In this document: piece by piece, positions 35,009 to 44,266 of the stretch | How the letters are laid out: each line of letters starts with the position of its first letter | Position numbering within the stretch: position 1 is the first letter of the stretch | DNA from: an uncultured Armatimonadota bacterium | GTDB taxonomy: Bacteria; Armatimonadota; Fimbriimonadia; Fimbriimonadales; Fimbriimonadaceae | DNA length: 54,555 nt | Reading direction: 5' to 3' | NCBI GenBank assembly: GCA_903899015.1 | Contig: CAIUHP010000106.1 | Span: forward strand, 1 to 54,555 | Notes under the pieces: generated by a model | Database searches by the model: none | Told to the model about the DNA's origin: nothing | What the model saw: the letters and a program-made list of their open reading frames with translations, nothing else | Translations under genes and position numbers: made by a program

Positions 35009-37378
35009 TTGGATAACGAATTACTTAAGCAGCTACCGTCGGCCCCTCAGTGGGCGTTATGGGCCGGAAAGAGTGGAGGCCTGCTTATTGATCTCGGTAT
35101 CGGTCTGTTTGCTCTCACGGTGATACTATGGCTTCTTCAATCGAAGAAGCCATCGGTTTCTAAGTTCGCTGGCATCACATTTTTCGGCGGATGCCTTTGC
35201 CTTATTGGCGCGATGGGATGCTTGGTCTCCCTATTTGTCAACGACCAGTTCGAGTACCGATATGTTTTCGCCCACGGCGATTCCATCAATGCGCTGAAAT
35301 ACAAAATTGCCGGGGTTTGGACCGCTCAAGAAGGCAGTTTTCTGTTGTGGGCAACGGCGTCCGCCATTTTCGGCATGCTTGCCTACCGAGGAACCGGAAT
35401 CTACCGGCGTTGGTACGCGATATCGTTCAGCATTTTCCTTGGCTGTCTTTGCGGAATATTAGCCTACGAGACTCCATTTGACACCGTGAAACAGTTTGTG
35501 TTGGATGGCGTTTTGAAGCAACCCCACAACGGTAGCGGCATCACTCCTTCCCTCCAAAACTACTGGGTCGTCATCCACCCACCGACCATTTTCATGGGTT
35601 TTGGCTCACTGACCGTGATGTTCGCGATGAGTGTGGCGGCGATGATGACCGGAAACGCAGTTGACTGGGTCAAAATCACCCGACCTTGGGCCCTTGTCTC
35701 GGCATCTATTTTGGGGCTCGGACTCTGCATGGGCGGCATGTGGGCCTATGAGACTCAGGGTTGGGGTGGCTTCTGGGCCTGGGATCCGGTTGAGAACGTT
35801 AGCTTTGTTCCCTGGCTGTTTACAGTGGCCCTGATCCACGGAATCATCGTTCAGGTAAGTAAGAAGCGCTGGATCGGAACGAACTTGATTCTGGGTGGAC
35901 TTCCCTTCCTTACCTTTGTCTACGGAACGTTTCTAACTCGTTCTGGCTTGCTCGATAAGGTCAGCCTACACTCCTTTGCGTCGATGGATCGAAGCGCCTT
36001 AGTGGTGCTGAAATCGTTCTTGATTGCGGTGGTCGCAGCCTTCGTCGTTCTCTATGCCATTCGGGGCCGCAAGCTTGCCAAAACTTCGGCGGAAAACACG
36101 TCAACCGGACTCGATCGAGAAGGTTTCTACCGGGCTGGCACCCTCATCCTAAGCTTGCTCGCCATCGGAATTACCATCGGCATGAGCTGGCCGTGGTGGA
36201 GCGCTTTGAAGTCTGGAAAAGGCAGTGCGATTGAGGAGGCTCAATATCACCTCGTGGTGGTTTGGTTCTTCATTCCGATCATGTTGCTGATCTCGATCGC
36301 TCCTTTCGTAAGTTGGAAGGCGATGACTGCCAAGGCAATTTTCGACCGTCTCGTTTCCGTTTTGAGCGTAACGGCCGGGCTTACTGGATTCGCTCTTGTC
36401 GCGATTCAGAACCCCTCGATTGGCGTCAAGATGATTCCGGGCAGCTCCGTTCACGTACCCGGCGGGTTCAAAATGAACCTCATGCCGTGGATGGCGGTGT
36501 TGCTTTTTGTCTGCATTTTCGCGATCGTCGGGAATGTTTGGCGAATTGCTGAGATCATCAAGCGATCACGATTGACCCTCGGCGGATTTGTCGCCCACGT
36601 TGGTTTGGCGGTCTTGATGACGGGACTGATCATCTCACGAGGATTTGAAAGAACCGATCGTGGAGTGGTTGACCCAGCGTTTGGCCCTACGTCGATCATG
36701 GGGTATTCGATTGCGTTCAAGAAATTCGATGCCAAAGATCCGGCCGACAGAGACGGCAAGATTTGGTTCGACGTCACCGATCCGGACGGCACCAAGTTCG
36801 AAGCGAGTCCGGGCCTCTATTACTATCCCGGTGATGACGGCGCTCCGACCGCCATGGTTTGGCCGTACATCGACAAGCACCTTTCCCACGATTTCTATCT
36901 GGCGATGGCAGCGCCCGAAATGTACGCTTGGACGACTCCTGAAACCTTCAAGGAAGGAGAAACTCGCGAGGTCAAGAACGACTTAGTGGGCAGTCTTCAG
37001 GTGACGTACAAGAAGTTTGTACGTCAGGGCGAAGCGGGCATGGCGGGTACGACGTTTGGAGCGGAGCTTCACATTGTCGACGGTGCGAAGTCTTACGACA
37101 TTACACCAACAATGAAGATCAGCAGCGACGGCGCTCCCGATCGAGATATGCCGAGAGTCGGCGATATGTACCGACTGGCTTTGCTCGGAATGAATCCGGC
37201 TGACCGAAGCGTGAACCTTCAACTTATGTTCTCGCCTCCGCTGTATCCGATCGTTCTATTCTACAAACCGATGACGATATTGGTCTGGCTCGGAACCGCG
37301 ATCCTGACTCTCGGCGGTTTGATGTCCGCGTTTGCGAGACGGGTTGTCAAGGGCAAAGAGAGCTCCCCCGTTTCGTAG
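35009..37378 (+). CDS. ccmF: cytochrome c haem lyase subunit CcmF
   Basis: CcmF joins haem to apocytochrome c in the system I pathway. The 789-aa protein has many membrane helices and the tryptophan-rich WWD motif GWGGFWAWDPVENVSF, with conserved histidines (NYWVVIHPPTIFMGFG). The C-terminal ~170 residues form the extracytoplasmic domain that family members carry between the last helices. The length is a little greater than the usual 650. The start is a TTG at 35009. ccmE lies upstream; ccmABCDGH are not in the window. Confidence 0.93.
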   Translation: MDNELLKQLPSAPQWALWAGKSGGLLIDLGIGLFALTVILWLLQSKKPSVSKFAGITFFGGCLCLIGAMGCLVSLFVNDQFEYRYVFAHGDSINALKYKIAGVWTAQEGSFLLWATASAIFGMLAYRGTGIYRRWYAISFSIFLGCLCGILAYETPFDTVKQFVLDGVLKQPHNGSGITPSLQNYWVVIHPPTIFMGFGSLTVMFAMSVAAMMTGNAVDWVKITRPWALVSASILGLGLCMGGMWAYETQGWGGFWAWDPVENVSFVPWLFTVALIHGIIVQVSKKRWIGTNLILGGLPFLTFVYGTFLTRSGLLDKVSLHSFASMDRSALVVLKSFLIAVVAAFVVLYAIRGRKLAKTSAENTSTGLDREGFYRAGTLILSLLAIGITIGMSWPWWSALKSGKGSAIEEAQYHLVVVWFFIPIMLLISIAPFVSWKAMTAKAIFDRLVSVLSVTAGLTGFALVAIQNPSIGVKMIPGSSVHVPGGFKMNLMPWMAVLLFVCIFAIVGNVWRIAEIIKRSRLTLGGFVAHVGLAVLMTGLIISRGFERTDRGVVDPAFGPTSIMGYSIAFKKFDAKDPADRDGKIWFDVTDPDGTKFEASPGLYYYPGDDGAPTAMVWPYIDKHLSHDFYLAMAAPEMYAWTTPETFKEGETREVKNDLVGSLQVTYKKFVRQGEAGMAGTTFGAELHIVDGAKSYDITPTMKISSDGAPDRDMPRVGDMYRLALLGMNPADRSVNLQLMFSPPLYPIVLFYKPMTILVWLGTAILTLGGLMSAFARRVVKGKESSPVS

Positions 37379-37401
37379 GAATACCGAGCCACCGATTATC
37401 C

Positions 37402-37728
37402 AGACGCGGCATCTTCACCCCGCACTGGGTGACAGAATTTAGCCCCGGGTCATCTCCGTGTTGACCAGGGGTTAGAGGCAACAGCCGATCCCGACTCCAG
37501 CGCGGGTCGCAGACTACCGCCAACCAACCCCGCGCGACTTGCGGAATGAACGAAATCAATCTGACCAATACTCGTCAAGCTTCGGCAGCCATCCGAACAC
37601 GGCATCCCGACCCCGGAGTGGGTCGCAGAATTTAGCCCCGGGTCATCTCCGTGGTGCCCCGGGGCAAGAGGCGACAGCTGATCCCGACCCCAGCGTGGGT
37701 CGCAGACTACCGCCAACCAACACGCGGC
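37402..37728. repeat. two tandem copies of a GC-rich structured repeat
   Basis: Copies at about 37402-37533 and 37594-37728 share the core GCATCCCGACCCCGGAG, GGGTCGCAGAATTTAGCCCC and the closing GGGTCGCAGACTACCGCCAA. Each holds nested inverted repeats: GACCC/GGGTC and GCCCCGGG/CCCGGGGC. The family recurs at 54226-54555. The stretch 37379-37823 has no gene of its own; the open frame running into pyrE is incidental. Confidence 0.75.
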
Positions 37729-37823
37729 GAAACTACGGCAATCACAATCATAATTTCGATTCACTACCCCAACCGGGCCTTATAAACATTCCTACCATTA
37801 AACCGTCCCACTGCGGTACAACG

Positions 37824-38396
37824 ATGAGCATGTCCATCGATCTAGGCCAACTACTTGAATCGTCGGGAGCGATCCTTCGCGGCCACTTCCTGCTTACATC
37901 CGGAAGACACTCCGACATCTACTTCGAGAAGTTCCGGATCCTTGAGCAGCCCCATGTGCTGTCCGCTCTCTGCACCCTGATCGCCAAACATTACAAGGAC
38001 GCCGGAATCCAATTGGTCGCCGGACCTACCACCGGCGGCATCATCATCGCCTTCGAAGTCGCCCGCCAGATGGGCTTGCCCGCAGTCTACGTCGAGAGTG
38101 AGAACGGGATCAAAACTCTACGCCGCAACAAATCGATCGAAGAGGGTGTCAAGACCTTGATCGTCGACGACGTTTTGACCACCGGCACTTCCCTTTTCGA
38201 GACCCGAACCGCGATCGAGACCGCCGGTGGCACCGTGGTCGGCTATGGCGTCCTCATCGATCGTTCCACCCCCGAAACCGACTTCAAACTGCCTCTTTAC
38301 GGTGCCTATAAAGTGGAAGCACAATCCTTCGCACCCGATGCCGTCCCCGATTGGCTCGCAAACATTCCAATCCACAAACCCGGCACCCGCAAATAG
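37824..38396 (+). CDS. pyrE: orotate phosphoribosyltransferase
   Basis: PyrE makes OMP from orotate and PRPP in pyrimidine synthesis. The 190-aa protein has the family start (LLESSGAILRGHFLLTSGRH), the orotate-site segment AGPTTGGIIIAFEVARQ and the PRPP motif LIVDDVLTTGTS. Start at ATG 37824 (or ATG 37830); the frame is open upstream through the repeats but homology begins here. It stands alone, between the repeat pair and tRNA-Leu. Codons end in C more often than in several neighbours (for example ATC for nearly all Ile). Confidence 0.92.
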   Translation: MSMSIDLGQLLESSGAILRGHFLLTSGRHSDIYFEKFRILEQPHVLSALCTLIAKHYKDAGIQLVAGPTTGGIIIAFEVARQMGLPAVYVESENGIKTLRRNKSIEEGVKTLIVDDVLTTGTSLFETRTAIETAGGTVVGYGVLIDRSTPETDFKLPLYGAYKVEAQSFAPDAVPDWLANIPIHKPGTRK

Positions 38397-38426
38397 CCCG
38401 AGATCGGGTATCTTTTTAACCCGCCT

Positions 38427-38510
<84 letters not shown>

Positions 38511-38694
38511 CTCCGCAGTTTTAGGTTCAGGCTCTACGCCATTAATGGGGGCACCTCAGTCATTCACAGCCTTCGTCTTGGCGTCGGCTGGAAACTAGAT
38601 TCATTCGCACCGAGCTCAAACTGAGGATGTCCTAAAGAGACAGCAAAGGCTTGGACGCAAAATTCAAAAGCGAGTCACGACGCTATCACGTCCG
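38511..38694. other. intergenic sequence between tRNA-Leu and the arsenic island
   Basis: No gene or clear structure is seen. It is the junction region between the core chromosome (tRNA side) and the arsenic genes. No integrase remnant and no copy of the tRNA 3' end is visible here. Confidence 0.4.
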
Positions 38695-39054
38695 TTATTC
38701 CTTATTGCTTGGACACCAACCGTCAATGCGCTTCTGCATTTCGTTAACCAGAAGATTCTTGTCCGTAGCCATGTCAGGATCCCAATCGAGTGTGTTGTCG
38801 AACGCTTCAAACACCTTCTCGATCAATTCGGCGTATCGGGTGTTTAAGCGATAGGCAAACCATTGCCCACGCGACCTCGTTTTCACGAGGCCAGCGTTCC
38901 GCAACTTCCTTAGCCGCAGATCAACTACCGACCGATCAGCTCTCAGAACGGATTGCATCGCGCAAATGCATAACTCGCTATGCCGTAACAGCCCAAGCAA
39001 CCTAAGAGTAAGTGGATCGCCGAGACACTGACCAAATAAAACAACATTGTCCAT
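38695..39054 (-). CDS. arsR: ArsR/SmtB-family metalloregulator
   Basis: A 119-aa winged-helix repressor. The metal-binding ELCICAMQSVL segment is the usual ELCVCDL motif of ArsR, carrying the As(III)-binding cysteines (CIC), and the recognition region is ADRSVVDLRLRKLRNAGL. It releases DNA when arsenite binds. Unusually it is the last gene of the cluster on this strand, 67 bp after the arsC stop, rather than first. Confidence 0.9.
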   Translation of the reverse strand: MDNVVLFGQCLGDPLTLRLLGLLRHSELCICAMQSVLRADRSVVDLRLRKLRNAGLVKTRSRGQWFAYRLNTRYAELIEKVFEAFDNTLDWDPDMATDKNLLVNEMQKRIDGWCPSNKE

Positions 39055-39121
39055 TAAAGTCTTATCCTTATATGCACTTCAGCCGAAAATCAAGAACTCA
39101 CGCTATTGCCCGCAACGGCTG

Positions 39122-39535
39122 TTATCCAACTTGCTCAATCTCTGAGAGAAGCGTCTCAACATGCGTTCGAATTTGGTCGCGGATTTCGCGCACCTTTTCA
39201 ATCGGCTGGCCCGCAGGATCATCGAGGCCCCAATCCTCAGTGAGAATAAAGCGAGCTGGGCACGCTTCTGCATCGACCCCACAGCCCATCGAAATGATCT
39301 TGTCTGCTTGTTTGACCATTTCATCAGTCATGATTTTGGGAGATTGTCCTTCCATCGAAATGCCCGCCTCTTCCATGGCTTTCACGGCAATGGGGTTAAG
39401 TTCTCGACCGCCGACCGTGCCAGCAGATAATGCGCGCACGTCCAGACCGTCACGCTTTGCGAAGGCGTTCGTCATGGCTTCTGCCATTTGCGATCGCCCG
39501 CTATTGTGAACACACACAAACAGAATCGTTTTCAT
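39122..39535 (-). CDS. arsC: arsenate reductase (thioredoxin-coupled, LMW-PTP type)
   Basis: A 137-aa arsenate reductase turning As(V) into As(III). Catalytic P-loop CVHNSGR with Cys8 and Arg14, plus a second pair Cys85 and Cys92 (CGVDAEAC) that matches the redox relay in thioredoxin-coupled ArsC. Start at ATG 39535; the open frame continues upstream to 39628 without homology. It follows the DUF2180-like gene by 16 bp. Confidence 0.93.
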   Translation of the reverse strand: MKTILFVCVHNSGRSQMAEAMTNAFAKRDGLDVRALSAGTVGGRELNPIAVKAMEEAGISMEGQSPKIMTDEMVKQADKIISMGCGVDAEACPARFILTEDWGLDDPAGQPIEKVREIRDQIRTHVETLLSEIEQVG

Positions 39536-39551
39536 CGTCCGTAATCTCCTT

Positions 39552-39800
39552 TCAATGGTGTATGAGCTTCTGAAGAATTCCCGTTCCCTTCTCAGGCGTG
39601 GATTTCGCTTTTGCAACAGGGCGGGCAAGGCCTAACTCTTTCGCGCAAGCCAAACAGGTGAAGCCATGCTCCGGATAGCGCGTGGCATGGGCGAGACAGA
39701 CTCCAATGTGGCAGCGTCTGCATACTCCGGCGGCTGGTTGCACACCGTACCGAAAGCCGCCGTCCCGCATGGCTTCCATCTCACAGTAATAGCACGTCAT
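39552..39800 (-). CDS. DUF2180-like cysteine-rich zinc-binding protein
   Basis: An 82-aa protein with paired metal knuckles: CYYC near the N-terminus, CRRC around residue 28, CLAH and CLAC. The GVCRRCHIGVCLAH core matches the DUF2180 / small B-box-like family. It sits between acr3 and arsC in the same strand cluster, 12 bp from acr3. A role in metalloid binding or regulation is possible but not shown. Confidence 0.7.
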   Translation of the reverse strand: MTCYYCEMEAMRDGGFRYGVQPAAGVCRRCHIGVCLAHATRYPEHGFTCLACAKELGLARPVAKAKSTPEKGTGILQKLIHH

Positions 39801-39812
39801 CAGATTTTCTCC

Positions 39813-40931
39813 TTAGCCTTTCGCCGCACCTTTACGCGGATAGGATAGGCCAAACCATTTCCGGCCAAGCGCCAACGAGACACCGACCAGTGTAATGAGC
39901 GCCGGCACTTCCACCAGCGGCCCCACGACGGCAGCAAGTGCCTGACCGGATTTGATACCAAACACCGCCACAGCAACCGCGATCGCGAGTTCAAAGTTGT
40001 TGCCCGACGCCGTAAAGGACAACGTCGCGGCCCGTGCATAGTCGGAGCCAGCGCGGCGAGCCATCACCATGCTCGTGAAGAACATCACGGCGAAGTAAAT
40101 GCATAGCGGAATGGCAATACGAATGACATCGAGAGGCTGTCCAACGATCACCCGACCTTGCAGACTGAACATCACCACGATCGTTGCCAGTAGCGCAATA
40201 AGTGTGATCGGGCTAATGAACGGCAGGAAGTGTTCCGCGTACCAATTGGCACCCTTCGTCCTTAGTGCAATAACCCGTGTGAACATTCCGCCAAAGAATG
40301 GGATGCCCAGGTACACCATCACACTCGTAAAAATCTCCTTAACCGACACATGGATGGCCGTCGAGGTGAGACCAAAGAATGGAGGCAATACGGTGAGGAA
40401 GAACCAGGCATAGACTCCGAAGAACAGCACCTGAAAGATGCTATTGAAGGCGACGAGGCCTGCCGCGTAATCGTTGTCACCATCGGCCAGGTTGTTCCAA
40501 ACAAGCACCATGGCGATACACCGAGCGAGTCCGACAAGAATGAGGCCAGCCATGTATGCGGGTTTGTCCGGCAGGAGTAAGACCGCGAGCGTGAACATCA
40601 AGACAGGCCCGACCACCCAGTTCTGAAGGAGCGATATTCCCAGGAGCTTCTTGTCCTTGAAGACTTCAGGAAGCCGCTCATATCGAACCTTCGCAAGCGG
40701 GGGATACATCATCAGAACGAGCCCGATTGCGAGGGGAATGTTGGTCGTCCCGACGGCCATCTTGCCGAGGGCGCCTTCAACGCCAGGAACGAAGCGACCC
40801 ACGAAGACTCCTATCGCCATCGCGAGGAATATCCAGAGCGTCAGGTATCGGTCAAGAAACGAAAGACTCTTACGAGCGCCAGGGTTGCTCTCGTTGGTTG
40901 TGGGTGCTGGATGCTTTTCAATCTGAGTCAA
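39813..40931 (-). CDS. acr3: arsenite efflux transporter Acr3
   Basis: A 372-aa, ten-helix carrier of the ACR3 (BART) family that exports arsenite. Family hallmarks: [30 protein letters not shown]-like [14 protein letters not shown], and the conserved Cys in [16 protein letters not shown], needed for transport. It overlaps the second arsC by 14 bp. Confidence 0.93.
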   Translation of the reverse strand: MTQIEKHPAPTTNESNPGARKSLSFLDRYLTLWIFLAMAIGVFVGRFVPGVEGALGKMAVGTTNIPLAIGLVLMMYPPLAKVRYERLPEVFKDKKLLGISLLQNWVVGPVLMFTLAVLLLPDKPAYMAGLILVGLARCIAMVLVWNNLADGDNDYAAGLVAFNSIFQVLFFGVYAWFFLTVLPPFFGLTSTAIHVSVKEIFTSVMVYLGIPFFGGMFTRVIALRTKGANWYAEHFLPFISPITLIALLATIVVMFSLQGRVIVGQPLDVIRIAIPLCIYFAVMFFTSMVMARRAGSDYARAATLSFTASGNNFELAIAVAVAVFGIKSGQALAAVVGPLVEVPALITLVGVSLALGRKWFGLSYPRKGAAKG

Positions 40932-41349
40932 GTTGTCTATCTCCTTCGTTGCGCACGAGGTAGTCCTCGACGAGTGGCCTCAGTTGGTCACGGACGACGC
41001 GGAAAGCCGTCAGTCGAGCGTCCTCAGTGCCGGAGACTTCAACTGGGTCATCTATGGCCCAAGTCTCGACGGCAAGTCCGGGCCAGTTGGGGCATTCATC
41101 TTCGCTTTGGCCGCAAACAGCGATGATGGAGTGAATCGGCTTCGGGACCTCAGTGAAGTTCTTCGGGCTCGCGCCCGAAATGTCGATTCCCACTTCAGCC
41201 ATGACCTGCACTGCCAGGGGATGAACTTCGCGCGAAGGGAACGTCCCTGCCGAGGCGAAGATGAGCCGGCCATTGCTCAGGTGTTTGCCCCATGCCTCTG
41301 CGATTTGGCTACGCGCAGAGTTTCCACGGCACAGGAACAGAACGCTCAC
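40918..41349 (-). CDS. arsC: second arsenate reductase (LMW-PTP type)
   Basis: A 143-aa arsenate reductase. P-loop CRGNSAR (Cys7, Arg13) and the redox pair CGQSEDEC. It diverges from the 39122 copy, so it is not a recent duplicate. The start overlaps the arsA-fragment stop by 4 bp, the sign of an old arsA-arsC-acr3 operon. Two reductases in one small island are not rare. Confidence 0.9.
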   Translation of the reverse strand: MSVLFLCRGNSARSQIAEAWGKHLSNGRLIFASAGTFPSREVHPLAVQVMAEVGIDISGASPKNFTEVPKPIHSIIAVCGQSEDECPNWPGLAVETWAIDDPVEVSGTEDARLTAFRVVRDQLRPLVEDYLVRNEGDRQLDSD

Positions 41350-41852
41350 GGAGCAATGGCCTCGGCTTGCTTTGGATTGTCAACCAGAGGGGTTCTCGTC
41401 CAAGGTTGGATGACCACTCGCGGACTCAAAGCCAAGACCTCTTGAATAGGACCGATTTCCTTTGAAGCTTTACCGGCAAGAAGAGGCTCTATCACTCCAG
41501 CGAGCGCTAGGGACCGATTGACCACCCACCCAAACGGCTCAATGCCTGCCCGCCTTAAATCTTCCTGCAATCGCTGAGCTTCATGGACTGGCGTCGGCTC
41601 AGGGAGGGCGACAAGAACGACTCTGGTGAACTCGGCGTCTCGAAGGCGCGGGAGCAATTGCTTGACGGATTCGGGGGCGTCTCTTTGGGTTCGGGCGACC
41701 TCGCGGTGATACGCCTCGGTTGCATCCATCAGAAGGATGGTGTGGCCGGTCGGAGCAGTATCGATGACGACGAATCGGTCACTGCCTTGAGCCACCGCAT
41801 CCGCAAATGATAACTTCATTGTGACGATCATGTTCAAAGCTGCCAGTGTCAA
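41346..41852 (-). pseudogene. arsA: C-terminal fragment of arsenical pump ATPase ArsA
   Basis: A 168-residue remnant of ArsA. It has the switch region FVVIDTAPTGHTILLMDATE and the following ArsA-type segments (LLPRLRDAEFTRVVLVALPE, FGWVVNRSLALAG). The N-terminal part, with the P-loop GKGGVGKT, is missing, and a stop lies just upstream of the first alternative start (near 41860). It cannot work as an ATPase. The break probably marks the edge of the transferred island. Confidence 0.85.
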
Positions 41853-42032
41853 TGCTCAATGGGTACCCGTCAAAAATGCCACATGGAGTTGGAATGCAGA
41901 CGCATCACAAGCAACGACGATCCCTGGTTTACTAGGATCACATACATGCTCCGCTTGGGCAGATACTCTCGATCATCCGACATGGACAAACATCCATAGC
42001 CTCCACTAATTGAAAACAACGTGAGGAAATTA

Positions 42033-42635
42033 ATGATGAAATCAACTTTAGTTTTGTGTCTCGCCGCGATGGCATTGGCATCGGTCGGCACGAGTCAAAC
42101 CAATCCAAATCAAACTCAATCAATGGCTAAGAACGAGAAATACGCATCTCTGTTTGCAAAGTTCGATGCTGCCAAAAACTCAGGGAAGCTCGCCGAGGCA
42201 AAAGCAATCCTGGAAAATCAGATCATCCCTGAAAAGCCTGGGGCATCTGGGAACCTCCTTTTTGCGGCACATTTATGTTATGAGATGCAGGAATACGGCG
42301 CGGCAGACTCCTACTTCAAACGCTATGAAAAATCATATAGCTTTGACAAAGCCTCGCCGGAAGCAATAGCCCAGAATATGTGCTTCAAAATCCTCTTACA
42401 GTCGGCAGTCTCTGGAACAGCCCCGCACTGGAACTCATTGCCGACAAAAAGCAGTGTGCTCAATCCAGCCTCCATACTAGAGCGCGAGTGTCAGATTGCG
42501 ACGGCCGATTTTTACTTCAGGACTGCAAAAGTGGTTCTTTCTGAGATGAAAAAAATAGGTGCGTCCCCTGAAACGATTAACATCCTTCAGCTCCGCCTGA
42601 ATCAGAAAATTCAGCTTCAAAAGAATCACCCTTAG
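42033..42635 (+). CDS. secreted hypothetical protein with TPR-like helices
   Basis: A 199-200-aa protein with a signal peptide (STLVLCLAAMALASVGTSQ). The mature part is helical, with short paired helices (YASLFAKFDAAKNSGKLAE and AAHLCYEMQEYGAADSYFK) like TPR repeats, probably a periplasmic helper. The ATG at 42033 (or 42036) follows GTGAGGAA. The 168-bp gap before it (41853-42032) has only a spurious open frame. No function known. Confidence 0.65.
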   Translation: MMKSTLVLCLAAMALASVGTSQTNPNQTQSMAKNEKYASLFAKFDAAKNSGKLAEAKAILENQIIPEKPGASGNLLFAAHLCYEMQEYGAADSYFKRYEKSYSFDKASPEAIAQNMCFKILLQSAVSGTAPHWNSLPTKSSVLNPASILERECQIATADFYFRTAKVVLSEMKKIGASPETINILQLRLNQKIQLQKNHP

Positions 42636-42644
42636 GTGAATTTC

Positions 42645-42677
42645 CGAGCTAGGGGTAACTCACTTATCCCTAGCTCG
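42645..42677. terminator. hairpin after the secreted protein
   Basis: CGAGCTAGGG and CCCTAGCTCG are exact complements, 13 bases apart. It lies 10 bp after the stop, but no T tract follows. The remaining 42678-42970 has no supportable gene; a 64-codon open frame there lacks a ribosome site and any recognisable pattern. Confidence 0.5.
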
Positions 42678-42970
42678 AAATGAAAGTCAACACGGTTCAA
42701 TTAGCCCTGGGACGAACCGTTTGCTACAGAATTCGAGCTGGATCACTTCATGCTCAGCTGGAACGCATCATTACAAATGAGGTCGAGCTGTTTGACGAGA
42801 CAGTTTCAAAGCCTGGGCCGGATTCTCCAATAGCTAAGTACCCCGCCTCCACCTTGGCAAACCGACATGGCTAATTTGTCCAACGAAGTGACATCAAATT
42901 AAGTATCGATTGGTCCACTGTATCCTCTATCCTTTTGGTGACCTTCCTTGCTGAAGATTTGAGATACAAA

Positions 42971-43762
42971 ATGAGCCAATCCTTAGTTCTTGCTTCCCCA
43001 GACGCGATTCGCGCCGAGTTCCTTGAGAACGGTTTCTATCACGCAAAGGGAGTTTTCACCGCGTCAGAAGTTGCCGAGTTGGAACGAGATTTCGATCGAA
43101 TCGTTCACCAAATAACGAGCGCAGATGAAGACACGAATGCACGCTGGTCTGGACCAGAAGTGGACCGATTGAATGCGAACCAAACTGTTGTCACACACAC
43201 GCACAACGTCCAAAAATTCTCTGCGGTTTGGACACGGGCACTGCTACAGGAGCGGTTCCTCGACATAACTGAAGCCATTTTAGGACCCGATATCATCATG
43301 CATCACACGAAGCTGTTTCAAAAACCAGCGGAGAAAGGTGCGCCATTCCCGATGCATCAGGACTGGGATTACTTTCCAAGTATCAAAGACTCAATGATTG
43401 CAGGGGTCATTCACGTGAGCCATGCTACGGACGAAATGGGATGCTTGCGGGTCTTCCCTGGTAGCCATAAATTGGGTCGATTGAATCAATCAAACGGACA
43501 TTCCGATGGTGAAATCCTGAGGAACTACCCCATCGAAAAGGCAACTCCAGTTGTAGCGGAACCAGGGGACGTGGTCTTCTTCCACTACTTCACCATCCAC
43601 GGTTCGCTCCCAAATGTTTCTCAAGACGTTCGTAAGACGGTTCTCGTCCAGCTCCACTCCGGTGACGACCGCATCGAAGATGGAATCACCCACCCGAATG
43701 CAAGAATGGTTCTGCGCGGTTTCAATCACGAGATCACTCGTTCGATTGCCAACGAAGATTAA
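42971..43762 (+). CDS. phytanoyl-CoA dioxygenase (PhyH) family protein
   Basis: A 263-aa Fe(II)/2-oxoglutarate dioxygenase of the PhyH family. Iron ligands: His129 and Asp131 in MHQDWDYFP and the distal His in VVFFHYFTIHGSLPNVS, followed by an Arg for 2-oxoglutarate. The ATG at 42971 is preceded by GAGATACAAA. The substrate cannot be told; family members hydroxylate lipids, amino acids or natural products. It is a single gene with a loose hairpin (43766-43801) downstream. Confidence 0.85.
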   Translation: MSQSLVLASPDAIRAEFLENGFYHAKGVFTASEVAELERDFDRIVHQITSADEDTNARWSGPEVDRLNANQTVVTHTHNVQKFSAVWTRALLQERFLDITEAILGPDIIMHHTKLFQKPAEKGAPFPMHQDWDYFPSIKDSMIAGVIHVSHATDEMGCLRVFPGSHKLGRLNQSNGHSDGEILRNYPIEKATPVVAEPGDVVFFHYFTIHGSLPNVSQDVRKTVLVQLHSGDDRIEDGITHPNARMVLRGFNHEITRSIANED

Positions 43763-43989
43763 TGGAACTTGGCTGGGAAGATCCTGATTTTTCAGCCAGT
43801 TAATCCCTAAACCTCAAATCGAAGGAACAATCCCGAGATCTTCAGCGCATGAAACATCCCTACAATAGCCGCCTAAAGTCCTAGCTTTTCGACATGACAT
43901 CATCCGCTTATTACGCGATGCCCACTTTTTTACCTGGACTTATTTGATGATAATTGGTCTCTCGTGCTTCTAGCGACGGGAAAACTGGG

Positions 43990-44142
43990 TCTATGAAGAT
44001 TTGTGTGGATTCATCCTATGGTTCTGGCCGGATCAGAAACGCTGTTTTCCTCTGATTTGAACCTGCGCATGGGCACTAGAGGTTCAAATCAGAGGAAGAA
44101 CAGCGCCACTCAAATGCGATTGCCCACACAGAAGTTCATAGA
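43990..44142. repeat. long imperfect inverted repeat of unknown nature
   Basis: The inner arms are GCTGTTTTCCTCTGATTTGAACCT-type sequence at 44041-44064 and its complement at 44080-44104, 24 matches with one inserted base and a 15-nt loop. Outer arms at 43990-44008 (TCTATGAAGATTTGTGTGG) and 44124-44142 match at 16 of 19 positions. Together they span 153 bp. It sits in the 504-bp gene-free stretch 43763-44266. It could be a MITE-like element, an RNA with function, or a terminator-like structure; no T tract fits the last. Confidence 0.7.
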
Positions 44143-44207
44143 GCCGGAAAACTCAAATACGATCAAAAAGTCTCTAAATTCCTATAGGTAAATCAGACTT
44201 TGTTCCC

Positions 44208-44213
44208 TATAAT
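44208..44213 (+). promoter_or_regulatory. TATAAT -10-like box of the sedolisin-like gene
   Basis: A perfect TATAAT lies 53 bp before the ATG, but no clear -35 box is seen at the usual spacing. It is a likely but unproven promoter. Confidence 0.35.
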
Positions 44214-44266
44214 CACTACCAACTTTATCCGTTGGGATGAAGACACTTCTTAGGGAGGAGTTTTTT

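Noticed and set aside
37539-37823. N-terminal extension of PyrE through the repeat
   Set aside because: The extra 95 codons translate repeat DNA and have no homology; PyrE homology starts at ATG 37824.
41821-42009. 62-codon open frame at the island edge
   Set aside because: No homology and it overlaps the arsA remnant; likely chance at the junction.
42680-42874. 64-codon open frame
   Set aside because: No ribosome site, no recognisable pattern and a mixed composition; likely chance.
44080-44104. tRNA T-arm (GGTTCAAATC) in the inverted repeat
   Set aside because: No acceptor, D or anticodon stems can be built around it, and the flanking bases are not complementary as a T stem.
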